A stretch of DNA of 64,000 bases from Ectobius pallidus (Eukaryota; Arthropoda; Insecta; Blattodea; Ectobiidae), in NCBI GenBank assembly GCA_964059195.1, contig CAXKWD010000003.1:194766174-194830173 (forward strand). Reading direction: 5' to 3'. A model generated the notes under the pieces. That model did no database searches. It saw only the letters and a list, made by a program, of their open reading frames with translations, and was not told the origin of the DNA. A program made the translations under genes and the position numbers. This document shows, piece by piece, positions 21,003 to 32,584 of the stretch; position 1 is the first letter of the stretch, and the number at the start of each line of letters is the position of its first letter.

Positions 21003-21438
21003 CTGTGGCTCAGGGGATTCGTTCAATCCTCTCACGCAGCGGGCCCGGGTTCGATTCCTGGTCGGGACAAGTGAGGTTTTTCCGGGGTTTTCCCTCATCT
21101 GTGAGGCAAATGTCAGGTAACTTTAGCCTCTTGTGGTCCACGGATGTCATCTGGCCGTCATTATCATCTTCATCCCGATCTTCTCCTTGTTCTGAGAGTG
21201 TGTGTGATTGGTGTGTCTCGTCCTATGTGTTCGTGTTGTTTCGGAGGTGGCTCCGGCATTGGGCTGATCACTCATCCGGGGAGGCCCTTCATGACCTTGT
21301 CTGGTCAAAAAAGTATGTATGTGATCCAAAGACAATCCCTCTCCCGACAGGTCGCGGCCCTGTAGGGCCCGGGCGGCTTGGGTCGCTTAAATCCTAAAAG
21401 GGAGAGGTAAAACTGCGACAAAGAAAGAAGAAGAAAGG
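21003..21438 (+). mobile_element. SINE family C, full length
   Basis: tRNA-like head with GGCTGTGGCTCAGGGGATTC (A box) and GGGTTCGATTCCTGG (B box). The body contains GGTGTGTCTCGTCCTATG, GGCATTGGGCTGATCACTC, CTCTCCCGACAGGTCGC and ends GGGAGAGGTAAAACT plus an AAGA-rich tail. Flanked by ATGGAATTTGG at 20992-21002 and 21439-21449. Four other copies are in the window. The 143-aa frame across it is the SINE translated. Confidence 0.93.
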
Positions 21439-21449
21439 ATGGAATTTGG

Positions 21450-23362
21450 AGGGCCAGGATTCAGACAAATAATTATCATTTCGAAAAGTCCTTTCTATGT
21501 ATTGTAACTTCTACACGAACATCATTACATTACAATGTAATGTTTAGGGTCCAGATTCTTAAGTTTTAAACTATTTTATTCCTTGCTAGCTAACTGTGAT
21601 ATTTTAACATAACTATCTGTTTCAGTATCAAGGAATTCACAAAGTCCAGTATTATAAAACTTAAAAATGGTTAAATAAGACGTTAAAAAACTAAAAATGG
21701 CTAAAGCTGCTTCCCAAGTAAAGTACGATAAAATAACAATAATAATAATCATAATAAATAATATAATTAATATTGTTCTACTAAAAATTACCTTTTAAAT
21801 GTCTGCCTATGTGATTATTTTATATATATATTATTTTATATAAGTAACATAGTATTTTATTTTGTAAGATAAAATATAGCATTGTGTTTCTTAATTTGGT
21901 CATTTTTACTCCATTTTTCCGGTAAAGAAAATCTAAAGTGAACCGAATTCTCCGGTTTCTTTAGAAGTAAATTAAAGGCAATCTTAGGAAGCATACACTT
22001 GCAGTTTATTCACAGTGTTTGCTCCAGCTAGACAGTGAAAGTGAAGTATTCTAAAAGTTGATTGATAAATTGAAAAAGTTCTTACTGAGTTTGTGGTGGA
22101 TTTGGAAATGACAGAGGTAGTTCTAAAACTAAGAAAAAAGTATTCCTAAAGTTTTGTGGTTCAGAGCCTTGGAAATTTAAGTGAAAATAAAATGGATTAA
22201 TATATGTTTTCAAAATGTTTATTGTACTTATTAAAATGAATTTTAAATAATTCGTCTGAAAAAGTTAAAAAAACTAAAATAAAACTATTTGAATATGCTA
22301 AAAAACTAAAACAGGGTTTATAAAAACCTAAAAATGCTGTCCCTAGTAATGTTACACGTTTTACGCTTGCTTGGAGACCATTTCCCTCGTAAAGACCAGA
22401 TGCAGTCAGCCGTAGAATCAGAATATGTATGCATTTTAACGTTTATTTCTTTCCCACCTAAAAGTATGACCAACTCAGAAATTCCTAACCGACGAGTCAG
22501 AAGATTTCAACGCACGTATAGACAGATGCTGTGATTTACAGCCGCTAGAGAGACACATTCTTCACGACTGTTGATTGAAAAGTCTTGTTACTGCTGCACC
22601 CTTGAATTAACGGGCTCTTTCGCTGCTTCCGTAAACAAATGCTGAGACGACTGCTGTAAATCAGGACAACCCGGATCATGGAAGCTGTAAATCTGTCCAA
22701 AACACAACAAATATTAATGGGTACGTTACATTGTAAATACATTCCAACTGTCTGTTGGATTGGGTTTCTAAGGAAACAAAAGGGTAACTGTTGTGGCGAT
22801 GAGGGTATGAAACATTCTGCAGGCAGCAGTTCCACACAACAGCTAAACACATTTGCAGTAACCATTGGATTTTATATCATTATAATTGTATACCTATACC
22901 GTAGGTACTACAGGCAAAGAAAGTATTTTTGTCGATCCAGATTCTTTGTCGAGATTTCAGCATAGGTGCAAGTAAAGAAAAGGGAGAGAAAAGAAATACT
23001 AATGTTTGGAAGCGTGTATAGATTTTTTTTTAATCTGTGGACAGCATAGATGGAAAAAGAAAAATTGTATCAAAACTAAATTTTTAAATTTGATTTTGCA
23101 TACTCGTATTTCTGTTTATGAGAAAAAAAAACCATACAGATTGCCTTTTTCTTATGTTACTACCACTTTTTGGCGTGACGCGACGTGCTTAGGCCTATAT
23201 TAAGAGCTATGAAACTTCCCATAATAAAGAGGAATGTGAAAACTACAATCAAAATTGCGCTTTAAATTTCTTTTCTTTAGTCTGAAAGGTTTGCGGTATC
23301 TTCTGTATTACATGGATTTCATGATTTTGTTTGAATTGTGTATTAGCCTATAGGTCCATTTA
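21450..23362. other. No recognisable feature
   Basis: 1.9 kb, AT-rich. Repeated AAAAACTAAAAATGG words occur at 21660-21710 and 22280-22335. Frames of 66-106 aa overlap on both strands at 22334-22965, without a motif I know or a conserved partner. Confidence 0.4.
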
Positions 23363-23367
23363 CAAAC

Positions 23368-23935
23368 GCTCTTATAGCTATTTATGTATCAAGTACGCAA
23401 AATAACGCTTTAGCGGACGAATCTAGTATTGTGAAATTTTGGATGAGTCCGCTAAAGCTTTTGCGTACGTGGTAAATACAATATTTTTTAAGTGAAATCT
23501 CTGTAAATTATATGAAATGAAATAATTATAATTATAATAATTAATTATAAAAGGCATAGTCATTAATTTGACCACCGACGTGGTCTTGTGGTTAGCGTCG
23601 CGGACTACGGATCCGTTGGCCCGGGTTCGATCCCCGGTACCACCTCGGATTTTTCTGAGGTAAGGAGGTCTGTTAGTGGTGCACTCAGCCTCATGATTCA
23701 AATTGAGGAGCTATTTGATAGAGAAGTAGCGGCTGCGGTCATGGAAACCACCATTAACGGCCGTGGTGTCGGCTTGCTGACCACATGCCCCCAATCCTGC
23801 CATTTACCTATAGTAGATGACGCAGCGTTTGGGTGGTAGGCCTTGTCCCTTCAGGGATGTAGCGCCACGGAGTATGTATAGTCAGTCATTTGTTAACGCT
23901 ATACTCTCACAGCCACCCGAATCCTATGCTATGAT
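23368..23935 (+). mobile_element. Repeat G, copy 2, split by SINE A
   Basis: Left end CGCTCTTATAGCTATTTATG, then the outer hairpin stem of repeat G (GCTTTAGCGGAC and GTCCGCTAAAG). It resumes after the SINE with TTGTTAACGCTATACTCTC, matching 38030-38045. The apical part of the hairpin is shorter than in copy 1. The right end is lost. Confidence 0.75.
23571..23876 (+). mobile_element. SINE family A inserted in repeat G
   Basis: Complete head (GTGGTCTTGTGGTTAGCGTC, CGGGTTCGATCCCCGG) and body. Flanks CATAGTCATTAATTTG (23555-23570) and TATAGTCAGTCATTTG (23877-23892) agree at 13 of 16 positions and are taken as a worn target duplication. Confidence 0.88.
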
Positions 23936-23939
23936 TCAA

Positions 23940-24510
23940 TAAGAAATAAGAGGAAAGATGATAATGACTGGAAGAAGATATCCAGGGACCACAAAGCCCT
24001 AGAATTACCCGTAGAGGATTCAAACTAGGGCTGGAAATCGATTAAAATTCTAATCGAGTTAACGCTTGACGTTAACAGGTCGGTATTTTAAACGAAACCA
24101 AAGTATACTTGTAATATTGTTTACACGTTTAATAACTACTACACTACAGATAATCAGAAGAAATCCTGAATAAATGAATACCATTATTAGTTAACTAGTG
24201 AAAAAAAATATACAAAACTTACATTTCTGGCTACTTTTTCAGCCAAGACTTCAGACACACGAGTTTGTTGACTAAACTACCCTTCAGGTTTCTGAATAAC
24301 GGGAATTGTTTGGACACAATAGGCTGAATGACACATAATGTGCCAAGGCCGGAGAAGCAAGAGAAAGGAGTTTGGCCATTTGACAAATATCTCGAAAAAG
24401 TTTTTCAGAATTCGACTAAACCGATTAAACGGAAAATGTAATTGATCGACGATTAAATGTTTAATCCTACAGCCCTAATTCAAACCCGGGCCCGCTGCGT
24501 GAGGCGTGAA
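23940..24510 (-). mobile_element. Degenerate SINE family C, split by a hAT MITE
   Basis: GATGATAATGACTGG and GGGACCACAAAGCCC to the left, and CAAACCCGGGCCCGCTGCGT to the right, match the minus strand of SINE C with internal deletion. The tRNA-like head is interrupted at the B box by the element at 24026-24477. Confidence 0.65.
24026..24477. mobile_element. hAT-type MITE (452 bp) in a SINE B box
   Basis: Ends TAGGGCTGGAA and CTACAGCCCTA are inverted. Perfect 8-bp duplication ATTCAAAC at 24018-24025 and 24478-24485, which is the reverse complement of part of the pol III B box. No open frame. Confidence 0.88.
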
Positions 24511-25002
24511 ATATTCTTACCTGTGTAAATATGTTTATCTTTGCATGAAAAGAACTTACTAATATTGATTTTAACAAATAACGACATCTTACTATTTCCT
24601 GTAGTTCTGTACTTGTTCACTAAATTCATCATTCAAGGAATATCGTTCTCCAAATGTTATCTTTTTTTGTATTTGAGCAAACAGTGCATGCGATCGTAGT
24701 TTGTTAACAGACAACAACCACATAAACAAGTCTTATCAGACGCAATGCAACGACTGTTCGGTAACTCCGTGAGTCACTTCACTGAGAGGTTGAAAAGCAC
24801 GAGTTATATTTGTTGTGGCCATTACAGTAAAGCAATCTTTTTCAATTCAGTTCGTTTATTCACCCATTAGCATCCAAGTGTTGAAGATAGGAAGGTTGCA
24901 AAGAACTGCTTATATAAAGAAGCATTGAAAATCTGTTTATTTCGAAGAGATATAAGTGACAAGAACGGGAACGCCTTTGAAGGTTGTTAAGACATATTAG
25001 CA
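24511..25002. other. No recognisable feature
   Basis: About 490 bases of anonymous sequence. Confidence 0.4.
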
Positions 25003-25010
25003 GTAATGAG

Positions 25011-25662
25011 TAGAGGCAGGATTTTAAAGGGAAAATTTTCACCCAAAAAAGGACAAAAAAAAAGGGAAAATTATTACCAAAAAAAGGTGGGGAAAAAAGG
25101 AAAATTATTGCGAAAAAAGGTGGGAAAGAAGGGATATAAAAGTGAGAGAGTGTAAAAATTCAACAGAGAAATACATGTTTGTTTTGTGTAAAGCCTTTGC
25201 TTGCTCTACAGCTGCTGATTCTGTAACATCTAATGACTGAAGACATTTTTTTTTATTGTGTTGAAATTCTCACAGAGGAAAATAGCACACGAAATTCATG
25301 TTCCCCACCTTGTTATAAGGGGAAACTTAAGCAATGGCAAGCCTGTGATTTCCCTGTAACGCCCTATTCTGCTGGGAGGAATTATTTTTTTCAATGGTGA
25401 ATCAGTGTAAACAATTTTTAATGTTTTCATATTGCCAAATACTGGGAAATTTACGAATTTTTCAAAATAAATTAGCAAAAAAGGTACTGAAAAGGGAAAA
25501 TTCCTAAAAAAAAAAAAGGGAAATGAGCCTAAAAAAAGGAAAAAAAGGGACGTTAAAATCAGGTCATTTGCAGTTGAAACTTACTCAGTAATGTCCTGTT
25601 CAATTTTATCACGTTTTGTGATGAAATATAAAAAAGGAATTCCCTTTAAAATCCGGTCTCTA
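25011..25662. mobile_element. hAT-type MITE (652 bp), AAAGGGAAAA-rich
   Basis: TIR TAGAGGCAGGATTTTAAAGG and inverted CCTTTAAAATCCGGTCTCTA. Perfect 8-bp duplication GTAATGAG at 25003-25010 and 25663-25670. Near both ends there are runs of AAAAAAGGGAAAATT units. A 60-aa minus frame inside is incidental. Confidence 0.9.
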
Positions 25663-25670
25663 GTAATGAG

Positions 25671-26314
25671 GTCTTCTACATCCAGTACAGCAGTTTGTAC
25701 AGTTTCTCTGCCCTAACAAGAATTAACAGGCCTCAAAGTCTTACCATGAGTTGCTTAAAAAAACAAAAAAAGACATGAAAAGGGAAAAGGTTTGAATGAG
25801 GGAAAGGTTCTTCTACACTAGAAGAATTTTCTGGATGTAGGCCTATTAATTTAATTTAATTAATTTCAGCTTTCGATGAAATTCATTGGTGAGAAGTATG
25901 TGAATTTCATTTTTTTTTTCTCAGCAATGAATTGCTTTACAGTCTTGCAATCTGACACACTCTTTACTGACTATTTCTACAATTGCATACTATTTTCAAA
26001 ATTAATCAAACTGTTACAGTTACGGGTAATTATCGTTTCAAAATGACTGCCACGTTTCATGAACTGAACAGCCGTTTCCCTGATAACTTCCACAATATAG
26101 ATATTTCTGAGTGATTATTTTTCTGTGTGTTTGTTAATGTCATGTGAACAAATTCACATATTTCTCACCTATGAATTTCACCGAAAGCTGTATGTCCTCC
26201 CTTAAAGCAAATTTTGAACACACTTTTTTCTACTTCTCGTCCTTTTAATTGAAGTACTCTCCAGTGCCAAAGGAGTGTAGTATTGTGCAGTACATGATTA
26301 TTATTCCACACCAA
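25671..26314. other. No recognisable feature
   Basis: About 640 bases of AT-rich DNA without identified repeats. Confidence 0.4.
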
Positions 26315-27044
26315 GGCCCTGTTTCATAGAACTTTTAAACTCATATTATTAGCAAATACACAATAAAATTAATTAATAGTATTAGTCTTCTGTTTCATAA
26401 GAATAGGCCTATCGGCTAATAATATTAGTTATAAGTTCATGGCCCTAAATTATTAGTAAATTTTACGAACATTACTAACTAAACTGTTTCATAGACTGCA
26501 AAGGTAATAAAATTAACTCATATTATTAGGTGTTTTCCTATGAGTCTATTTGAACTAATAAGTCGTACTCAAATCCATATGATACAGACTTCGTGATCTT
26601 AAAATTGTGGAAAATAAATCACTCTGATTTAATTATCAATTTAAAAAAGTAAAAATTCGCTATCAAAGAAATTTTTGTCATAACAAGTTTTTAGGATTTG
26701 AGTTTAGATTTTAGTTCGTGAGCCCACTGCTATCTTGAATAAGTGCCTGGCAGATTTATTCATTTATTAGAGCTAGTTATTATTTGTTACATTTATGAAG
26801 ATATATATAGGCCGCGATGCTTTGAAATAGTATTGACAAAAAGACTAAGAAGGGAAAAAACACAAACAACAATCCAGACATAACCCTTAAATCAAAGAGC
26901 TGACTAATGAACTAATAATATTAGTGAAGAGATTTTATGAGTAGTGTTCATATCTCTATGAAGCAAAATTTTGTTAAGTAATAAATAATATGAGTTTCAA
27001 TATTACTAACTAACATTATTAGCAAGTTCTGTGAAACAGGGCCC
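26315..27044. mobile_element. TIR element GGCCCTGTTTCATAGAAC (about 730 bp)
   Basis: Left GGCCCTGTTTCATAGAACTT and right AAGTTCTGTGAAACAGGGCC are inverted at all but a couple of positions. The interior is full of AATAATATTAGT words in both orientations. I could not find a clear target duplication, so the superfamily is open; the GGSCC terminus would suit PIF/Harbinger. Confidence 0.7.
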
Positions 27045-27149
27045 ATGCTCAAATTCAGTAGGTCTATTCTTCCATTACATCATCCTAGCCCATCCTGAGA
27101 AACATTTTGCCCACCCTGATCCTGAATTCTATTACATGCTAGCGTTTAT

Positions 27150-27670
27150 ACGCTGTTAATGAATAACACCGAAATATTTTACCTGCGGATAGAGGGAACA
27201 TTGACAAGCAACTATTATTAGGAGATTTTTGCTCTATGGATTCAATTTTTCCTGTGACAGCATAAAATCTCCCAGGGTAAGGACGTCACTGAAAAAAAAA
27301 AGAAAAAAAAACTTCGTTGTTAACACTTGAATTATGAATAAAGAACTAATGCAGTGGCGGCCAGTAATGTGATTAGTCTGTAAATTTTGCAGATTATGGA
27401 AACACTAAATTATGATTAGCCGTTGATGAATGATTAAAAATAAGGTTTTTATCGATCACTAAGAAGGCATGAAGTCAATTTAATGAAAATTTTAACCCTA
27501 TTCCGCTTCATTATTGACTTATGAGTACCAAATTGTAATGACTAATGACTTTACTGCCCTGTAGCAAACACATTTCACGTCATAGAGTAAAAATCTCCTA
27601 ATAAAAGTTGCTTGTCTATGTCTCCTCTATATGTAGGTAAAATATTTCAGTGTTATACATTAACACCCGT
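27150..27670 (-). mobile_element. TIR element family P, copy 2
   Basis: Reverse-oriented, uninterrupted copy of 3864-4862 without the hAT insert. Left GCTGTTAATGAATAACACCG and right GTTATACATTAACAC, with TATA-CG and CG-TATA at the borders, fitting a TA duplication. It shows the pre-insertion form of the site occupied by the MITE in copy 1. Confidence 0.78.
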
Positions 27671-28379
27671 ATAATGAGAGGGCCGTGCTTTCATTTCAAA
27701 GAGTGTATGATTGAAGACATCCAAAATACAAATTATGTTTCGATAACTTATGTCCTACAGAACCTTTCTGTTCTAATTCACCTCCTTCCTTAATCATACA
27801 TTTTTTTCTGTTTGAAAATATCAAGGTCACGTGCTAATTACCCCTGTCCTAGGTGATAGTGTTGTGATGATGACTACATGATAATAGTGATCAGTGGCCC
27901 AGATTCAGAGGTGTGATTAGGCAGTGGAGTGTGACACCAACATCCTTGCCGACTGCTCGTCTCCTTTTAAAAAGCCGTTGACCCCTCGCATCGCCTCCTT
28001 TACTTTACATACAGCAAGCCAAGCTACATTCCCATCACACCAATATTATGCATGAGAGCAAGTCTGCAATTCCTATTGCTAATATGTGCGGAGTTGCAAA
28101 ACGTAGCGTAAGTTACCGCGCTCCAGGATTGTGCATTCAGATATTGATATGTTTGTGGAAGAAGTGTTCCCTAACCTCTTAAATGTCACGGTGCCATCAA
28201 ATGCTTTTGGAGTTTTCACTTATCTTGGTATGATCTGACAATGTGATTGCTATATTACAACAGTGTATTTTACATCACACTGTAATACTGTAAATTTTAA
28301 CCATCCATGACCATCTATATTTACAAACCACGAGCAGCAAAAGACGCAAGAAGTATGATTACACGACAAAACACGAAAC
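27671..28379. other. No recognisable feature
   Basis: About 700 bases, no repeat or coding signal. Confidence 0.4.
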
Positions 28380-28387
28380 GTGATATA

Positions 28388-28985
28388 CTGGGCCCAGATT
28401 TTAATGACATGTCATCTTTTAACTGGAACATCATATACGATGCCCACTAGTGCCTAGGTTATAAAAATGTTAATTTCTATGGTCATTTTTTGACCATTTC
28501 CCCATTTTTTATTTTTAGGTAATTTAAAAAAAAATTGTAATTATTTGGCCATTGTTTTGGTCATTTAGCGGTCTTTTTTTCCATATTTCATATTCTTAGG
28601 TAGTCATTTAAATATAAAGTCATTGTTTTCTTATTTTGTATTGTTTCTCGCATTTTGTAGAGTTTTTGTGCATTTACTTACATTGAATATTATCAGCTCT
28701 CTAAATAAGCATAAATAAATAGATCTTGATGTAATTTTAATTTGGAAACAGAAAGACGGTGTTTGCTGTTTGCATTTAACCATATGTACGCCTACCTATT
28801 ATGTAATTACAAGCCTATATTTGGGTCAGCAACACAAATGTAGAATAGATAGAAATATGATGAATAAACTAGTATTTTCAACAATTTTTTCAGTGATTTT
28901 TAAATGTTTGTCTTTTTTGTATTTTTTGCAGTCATTTCATAGCTCATTTTAAAAGTATTTTTAGGTAATTAAAATCCGGGCCCTG
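28388..28985. mobile_element. hAT-type MITE, GGGCCCGGATT family, copy 2
   Basis: CTGGGCCCAGATTTTAATGAC and inverted AATTAAAATCCGGGCCCTG; flanks GTGATATA (28380-28387) and GTGATATC (28986-28993) match at 7 of 8. Interior aligns with 14010-14547 (TGTTTGCTGTTT, ATGAATAAACT, TTTTAGGTCATTT). Confidence 0.88.
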
Positions 28986-28993
28986 GTGATATC

Positions 28994-30026
28994 CCAATTT
29001 CTGTATTTTTTTTTTATAAAAAAGAAAATGGCGTCAGGCGGAGGTTGAAATGAAAGCAAGGCAATCACAGTGCGACTGCTCTGAATCTCCAGCCAGCTTA
29101 TGGTAGTTAAATGCATGAAAACATTTCAGAAGAATTCAGCATTTCCGTTTCATCGTCCCAATGGAGCCCAGGAATCCCTCCACAGGTCAGGAACGGCTAC
29201 TGTAAGCAATTTTTGTGGAAAAAAAAAGTTTCAAATCAATACTATAAGTCTAAGGACATGCAATTGGGCGAAATTCTAAATGTTCTTTGTGTAATGTGGC
29301 AGTGTGGTTACATGATTCATATCTAATCACATCATTGAATATTATATTTTGTTTTGATAAGTCCTCCGTTTTCGATTGGTCACAGTTCTATGTGTACACA
29401 CGGATATTTTCTGAAAATTACTTTCGGACTAACAAAGGGAACCCACTGGCGAAGCCACGGGGAGGGGGGGGGGGGGGCAAAACCCTCCGGTGATAAGAAT
29501 GCAAGGCTGTTTTAAATATTTCACATACAAAGTTTGAAATTGTTGATTGGGTTAATAATTAGTCTTCGCCGTACATAACAGAAATTCGATATCGATTTCA
29601 AATGAATTAGTTTGCAACGTCGCTTTACATTCCAAACACCGCTGCACAAAGTTTGCTGCAGGATTCATAATGGCAGAATATGATAAAATCTTCTGTAATA
29701 GCAATAATTTCAAGTCATCACGGAAGTCGAAACAATTTAGTATGTTGAGTTCTGTATATTACTGCAGTAACAACAACCAATCCGTCATTCAATCAGCTGA
29801 TTGTCTTAATGCAGTTTTTTAACTCCCGTTTGCTTCAACGCTTTAAAAACACACGAAACCCAATATAACGAGGGGCAGGTTCAGTTCTGATTACACCTAC
29901 TGGTACGATAACTGTGAATAAGTTAAATGAAATGCTTTGTATTGCGATGTGTTAAAAATGGAATATCAAAATTTTTATAAACAATTATACGTGAGATAGA
30001 AATATGTGACTTATATTATACGATTT
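28994..30026. other. No recognisable feature except a G tract
   Basis: About 1 kb. A run of 14-15 G at 29463-29477 follows CTGGCGAAGCCACGGGG, which resembles one terminus of a hAT element, but no partner end was found. Confidence 0.35.
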
Positions 30027-30033
30027 GACGATG

Positions 30034-30434
30034 ATTCTGGTCGAGACAAATTACCTAGGTGGGTTTTTCCCGGGGTTTTTCCTCACCTGTGAGACAAATG
30101 TCGGGTAACTTTAGGCCATTATGGACCCCGGATATCATCTGGCCATCATCATCTTCATCCCATCCTCGCCTTGTTTGGAATGAGTGTGAGTGTGTGTGTG
30201 AATGGTGTGTCTCGTCCTATGTGTTCGTGTTGTCTCGGAGGTGGCCCCGGCATTGGGCTGATCACTCATCCGGGGAGGCCCTCCATGTCCTTGTCTGGTC
30301 AAAAAGTATGTAGCCTATGTGTTCCAAAGATAATCCCTCTCCCGACAGGTCGCAGCCCTTTAAGGCCCGGGCGGCTTGGGTCGCTTAACTCCTAAAAGGG
30401 AGAGGTAAAACTAAGATAAAGAAAAAAAAAGAAA
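30034..30434 (+). mobile_element. SINE family C, 5'-truncated copy
   Basis: Starts within the tRNA-like head, just before CTGGTCGAGACAA, so it lacks the A box. Flanked by GACGATGAT at 30027-30035 and 30435-30443 (the duplication overlaps the SINE start by a base or two). The rest follows the family closely. Confidence 0.85.
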
Positions 30435-30727
30435 GACGATGATGATGACGATGACGATAATGATGGTAATATTAATAATGTTAATGATGTTCGTAATGGG
30501 ATAATAACTTCATTGAATAAAAATAAGTTGTAAAGAAAAATTAATTGCACCCAGCTTATAATAAATCATCTTTTAAACATTTAATTAGCATTTATTTTAC
30601 AACTTTTGGAACCTCGAAGAATAAAATCCTGGCTGCCCCACTGAGGAAACCTCAAGACTGCTGAAAACTCACCATGTATTTCAGCAAACGGGCAGAGAAA
30701 GTGAAAATACTACAACGTGGATATATT

Positions 30728-31098
30728 CAGTGCTTTAGTTGGAAAATATTTTATGGGGGTACTCACCTTACTTCAAAATTTTCCATATCGCCTCATAAAA
30801 AGAGTTTTAAAAAACCGAGCATCTTATCAGGATAGCCAACATGCAATCTAAGGAGAAAGTAATTATTGTAGAAATGCGCACGAAGGTGAAGATTAGAACG
30901 CATATCTATTGCGAATTTAATAGTGTTTCTCATTATTAACAAATACACTCTGGTGAATCGGACATTTAATAAGTATTTTAGGACAATATCGTTCCTGTAC
31001 TGCCAGTACGACGTACCGGAGCACATATTTTTCCCGGTATGGTAGAAGGAAAATAATTTTATACCGGTACTGTGCGTACCGGCCCAACTAAAGCACTG
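30728..31098. mobile_element. hAT-type MITE (371 bp)
   Basis: Perfect TIR CAGTGCTTTAGTTGG / CCAACTAAAGCACTG and perfect 8-bp duplication GATATATT at 30720-30727 and 31099-31106. The 77-aa minus-strand frame lies entirely inside and is not a known transposase. Confidence 0.92.
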
Positions 31099-31106
31099 GA
31101 TATATT

Positions 31107-31884
31107 CTCATAATATTCTTACTACTACTTGCTATTCTTAAAACAATTTTTAAGAAGAAATGTTGGGAATAGCAATATGGCGAACTTAAGGAAAAATGCG
31201 ATATATAGATGTATATGCGTATGTCCAGGCTTACGTGTGTTTGAAAGCAAATCGAAGTGGAGCAAACTCAATGAAAGAAAGTAAAAATGCTAGAGAGAAT
31301 GGGAAAGTTATAATATATTGCAAGCAAGGCAGACAATGGAAAGGGTGGACTTCTTGTGTGATCTACTTTCTGCATGAGTCACTGGGTGTAGTTCAACCAC
31401 TTCTCTTTGTCCCTCAGCTGCTGCAGGAAGTAATGGCAATAATAATAATAAACTCCTCTGCATAGCCTAATATAACTTATTACTGTATATTATCTCTTAA
31501 GCTAAAAACGAACGTATTGCGTCTTATAGGATAATATACTTATGAAACTAAGATTATTTTCAACTATTGCCACATTAGGCTACATTCATCTCTGACGTCT
31601 ATTTTAATCTGAAATTAATTTTTCTAATTGGGATAGACTGCTAATTGATAAAAACGGAAAAGTGTAGTATATATATATATATATACCGGAGATTCGGCTA
31701 TGCTTAAGCCTCCCCATCTTTTAAATCCCTAATTCCTTATGCCTTTATTACTCTATAATAACAATTATGGAACAATCACTTCAATTATTAAGATATATAG
31801 TTACATTTATGTTCATTACATAATATAGATAGATAAGTATAAGTATCACACAGACCACAGACCAAAACCTTAGGATTTAGTTGG
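31107..31884. other. Anonymous DNA with an (AT)n tract
   Basis: About 780 bases. (AT)9 at 31667-31684. The 89-aa frame at 31196-31465 has no known motif. Confidence 0.4.
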
Positions 31885-31892
31885 GCTCTGAT

Positions 31893-32169
31893 CATAGGCG
31901 TATCCAGGCCGACCATATGGGGGGGGGGGGTTATGACATCCGCGGGGTCTGGGGGTATGAAATATCCCCCAGGGAGAGGGGGTCCGGGGGTCCTCCCCCC
32001 GAAAATTTTAAAAATTAAGATGCACAATAACGAGTTTTTAGCTTCCCACGCTTTATCCTCGTATTAAGTAATTTATAAGCAGACTTAAAAAAATAATACA
32101 ATTTTCCTTTTTTAATCAATGGCGGGGTTTCAAACCCCCAACCCCCCCCCCATCCTCGTTACGCCTCTG
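31893..32169. mobile_element. hAT-type MITE, CATAGGCGTA family, copy 1
   Basis: Ends CATAGGCGTATCCAGG and CTCGTTACGCCTCTG, perfect duplication GCTCTGAT at 31885-31892 and 32170-32177. A poly-G near the left end faces a poly-C near the right, and AAAATTTTAAAAATTAAG lies in the interior. Sister copy at 51123-51400. Confidence 0.92.
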
Positions 32170-32223
32170 GCTCTGATTGCTGCAGAATTAAAAATGACAT
32201 TCCAGATGTACAGAAAGTACAAA

Positions 32224-32345
32224 CTTAAAAGGCCCGGCGTCGCTCGGGTTTTGTACTTTTCGTGTAATTCAAAATTAATTTATGGAGGACTTTTGATTTC
32301 CAAGCTGTCATTCTTTACATAGGTATCTAGAGTTAGAAGCGAATA
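32224..32345 (-). mobile_element. Helitron-like 3' end fragment
   Basis: TTAAAAGGCCCGGCGTCGC and following ~100 bases match the hairpin end of the Helitrons at 2801 and 17833. The terminal CTAG is lost and similarity fades to the right. Confidence 0.65.
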
Positions 32346-32584
32346 ATGTATATAGATATAAGACGAATTACTTGAAATTAGACTTTCCCCTCATTTGGAA
32401 CTTTTTTTCTGAATGTATGTCTTGTTTCCGACACCGATTCCCTTGCTTCCCTTGTCTGCTAAAACATTTCAGCAAAACACAAATTCACTTGTGCTTTTAT
32501 AAGTTGTTTGAAAAGAATTCGTTACGTTATAAGACGCAGTCAGTATGAGACTGGCTTTTTGTTCCCAAGTTGGCGGGTTCAATG

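Noticed and set aside
20966..21397. 143-aa frame, longest class of frame in this part
   Set aside because: It is SINE C; similar frames recur at 30059, 40715 and 52940 for the same reason.
29446..29480. hAT terminus before a poly-G tract (CTGGCGAAGCCACGGGG)
   Set aside because: No inverted partner or 8-bp duplication was found.
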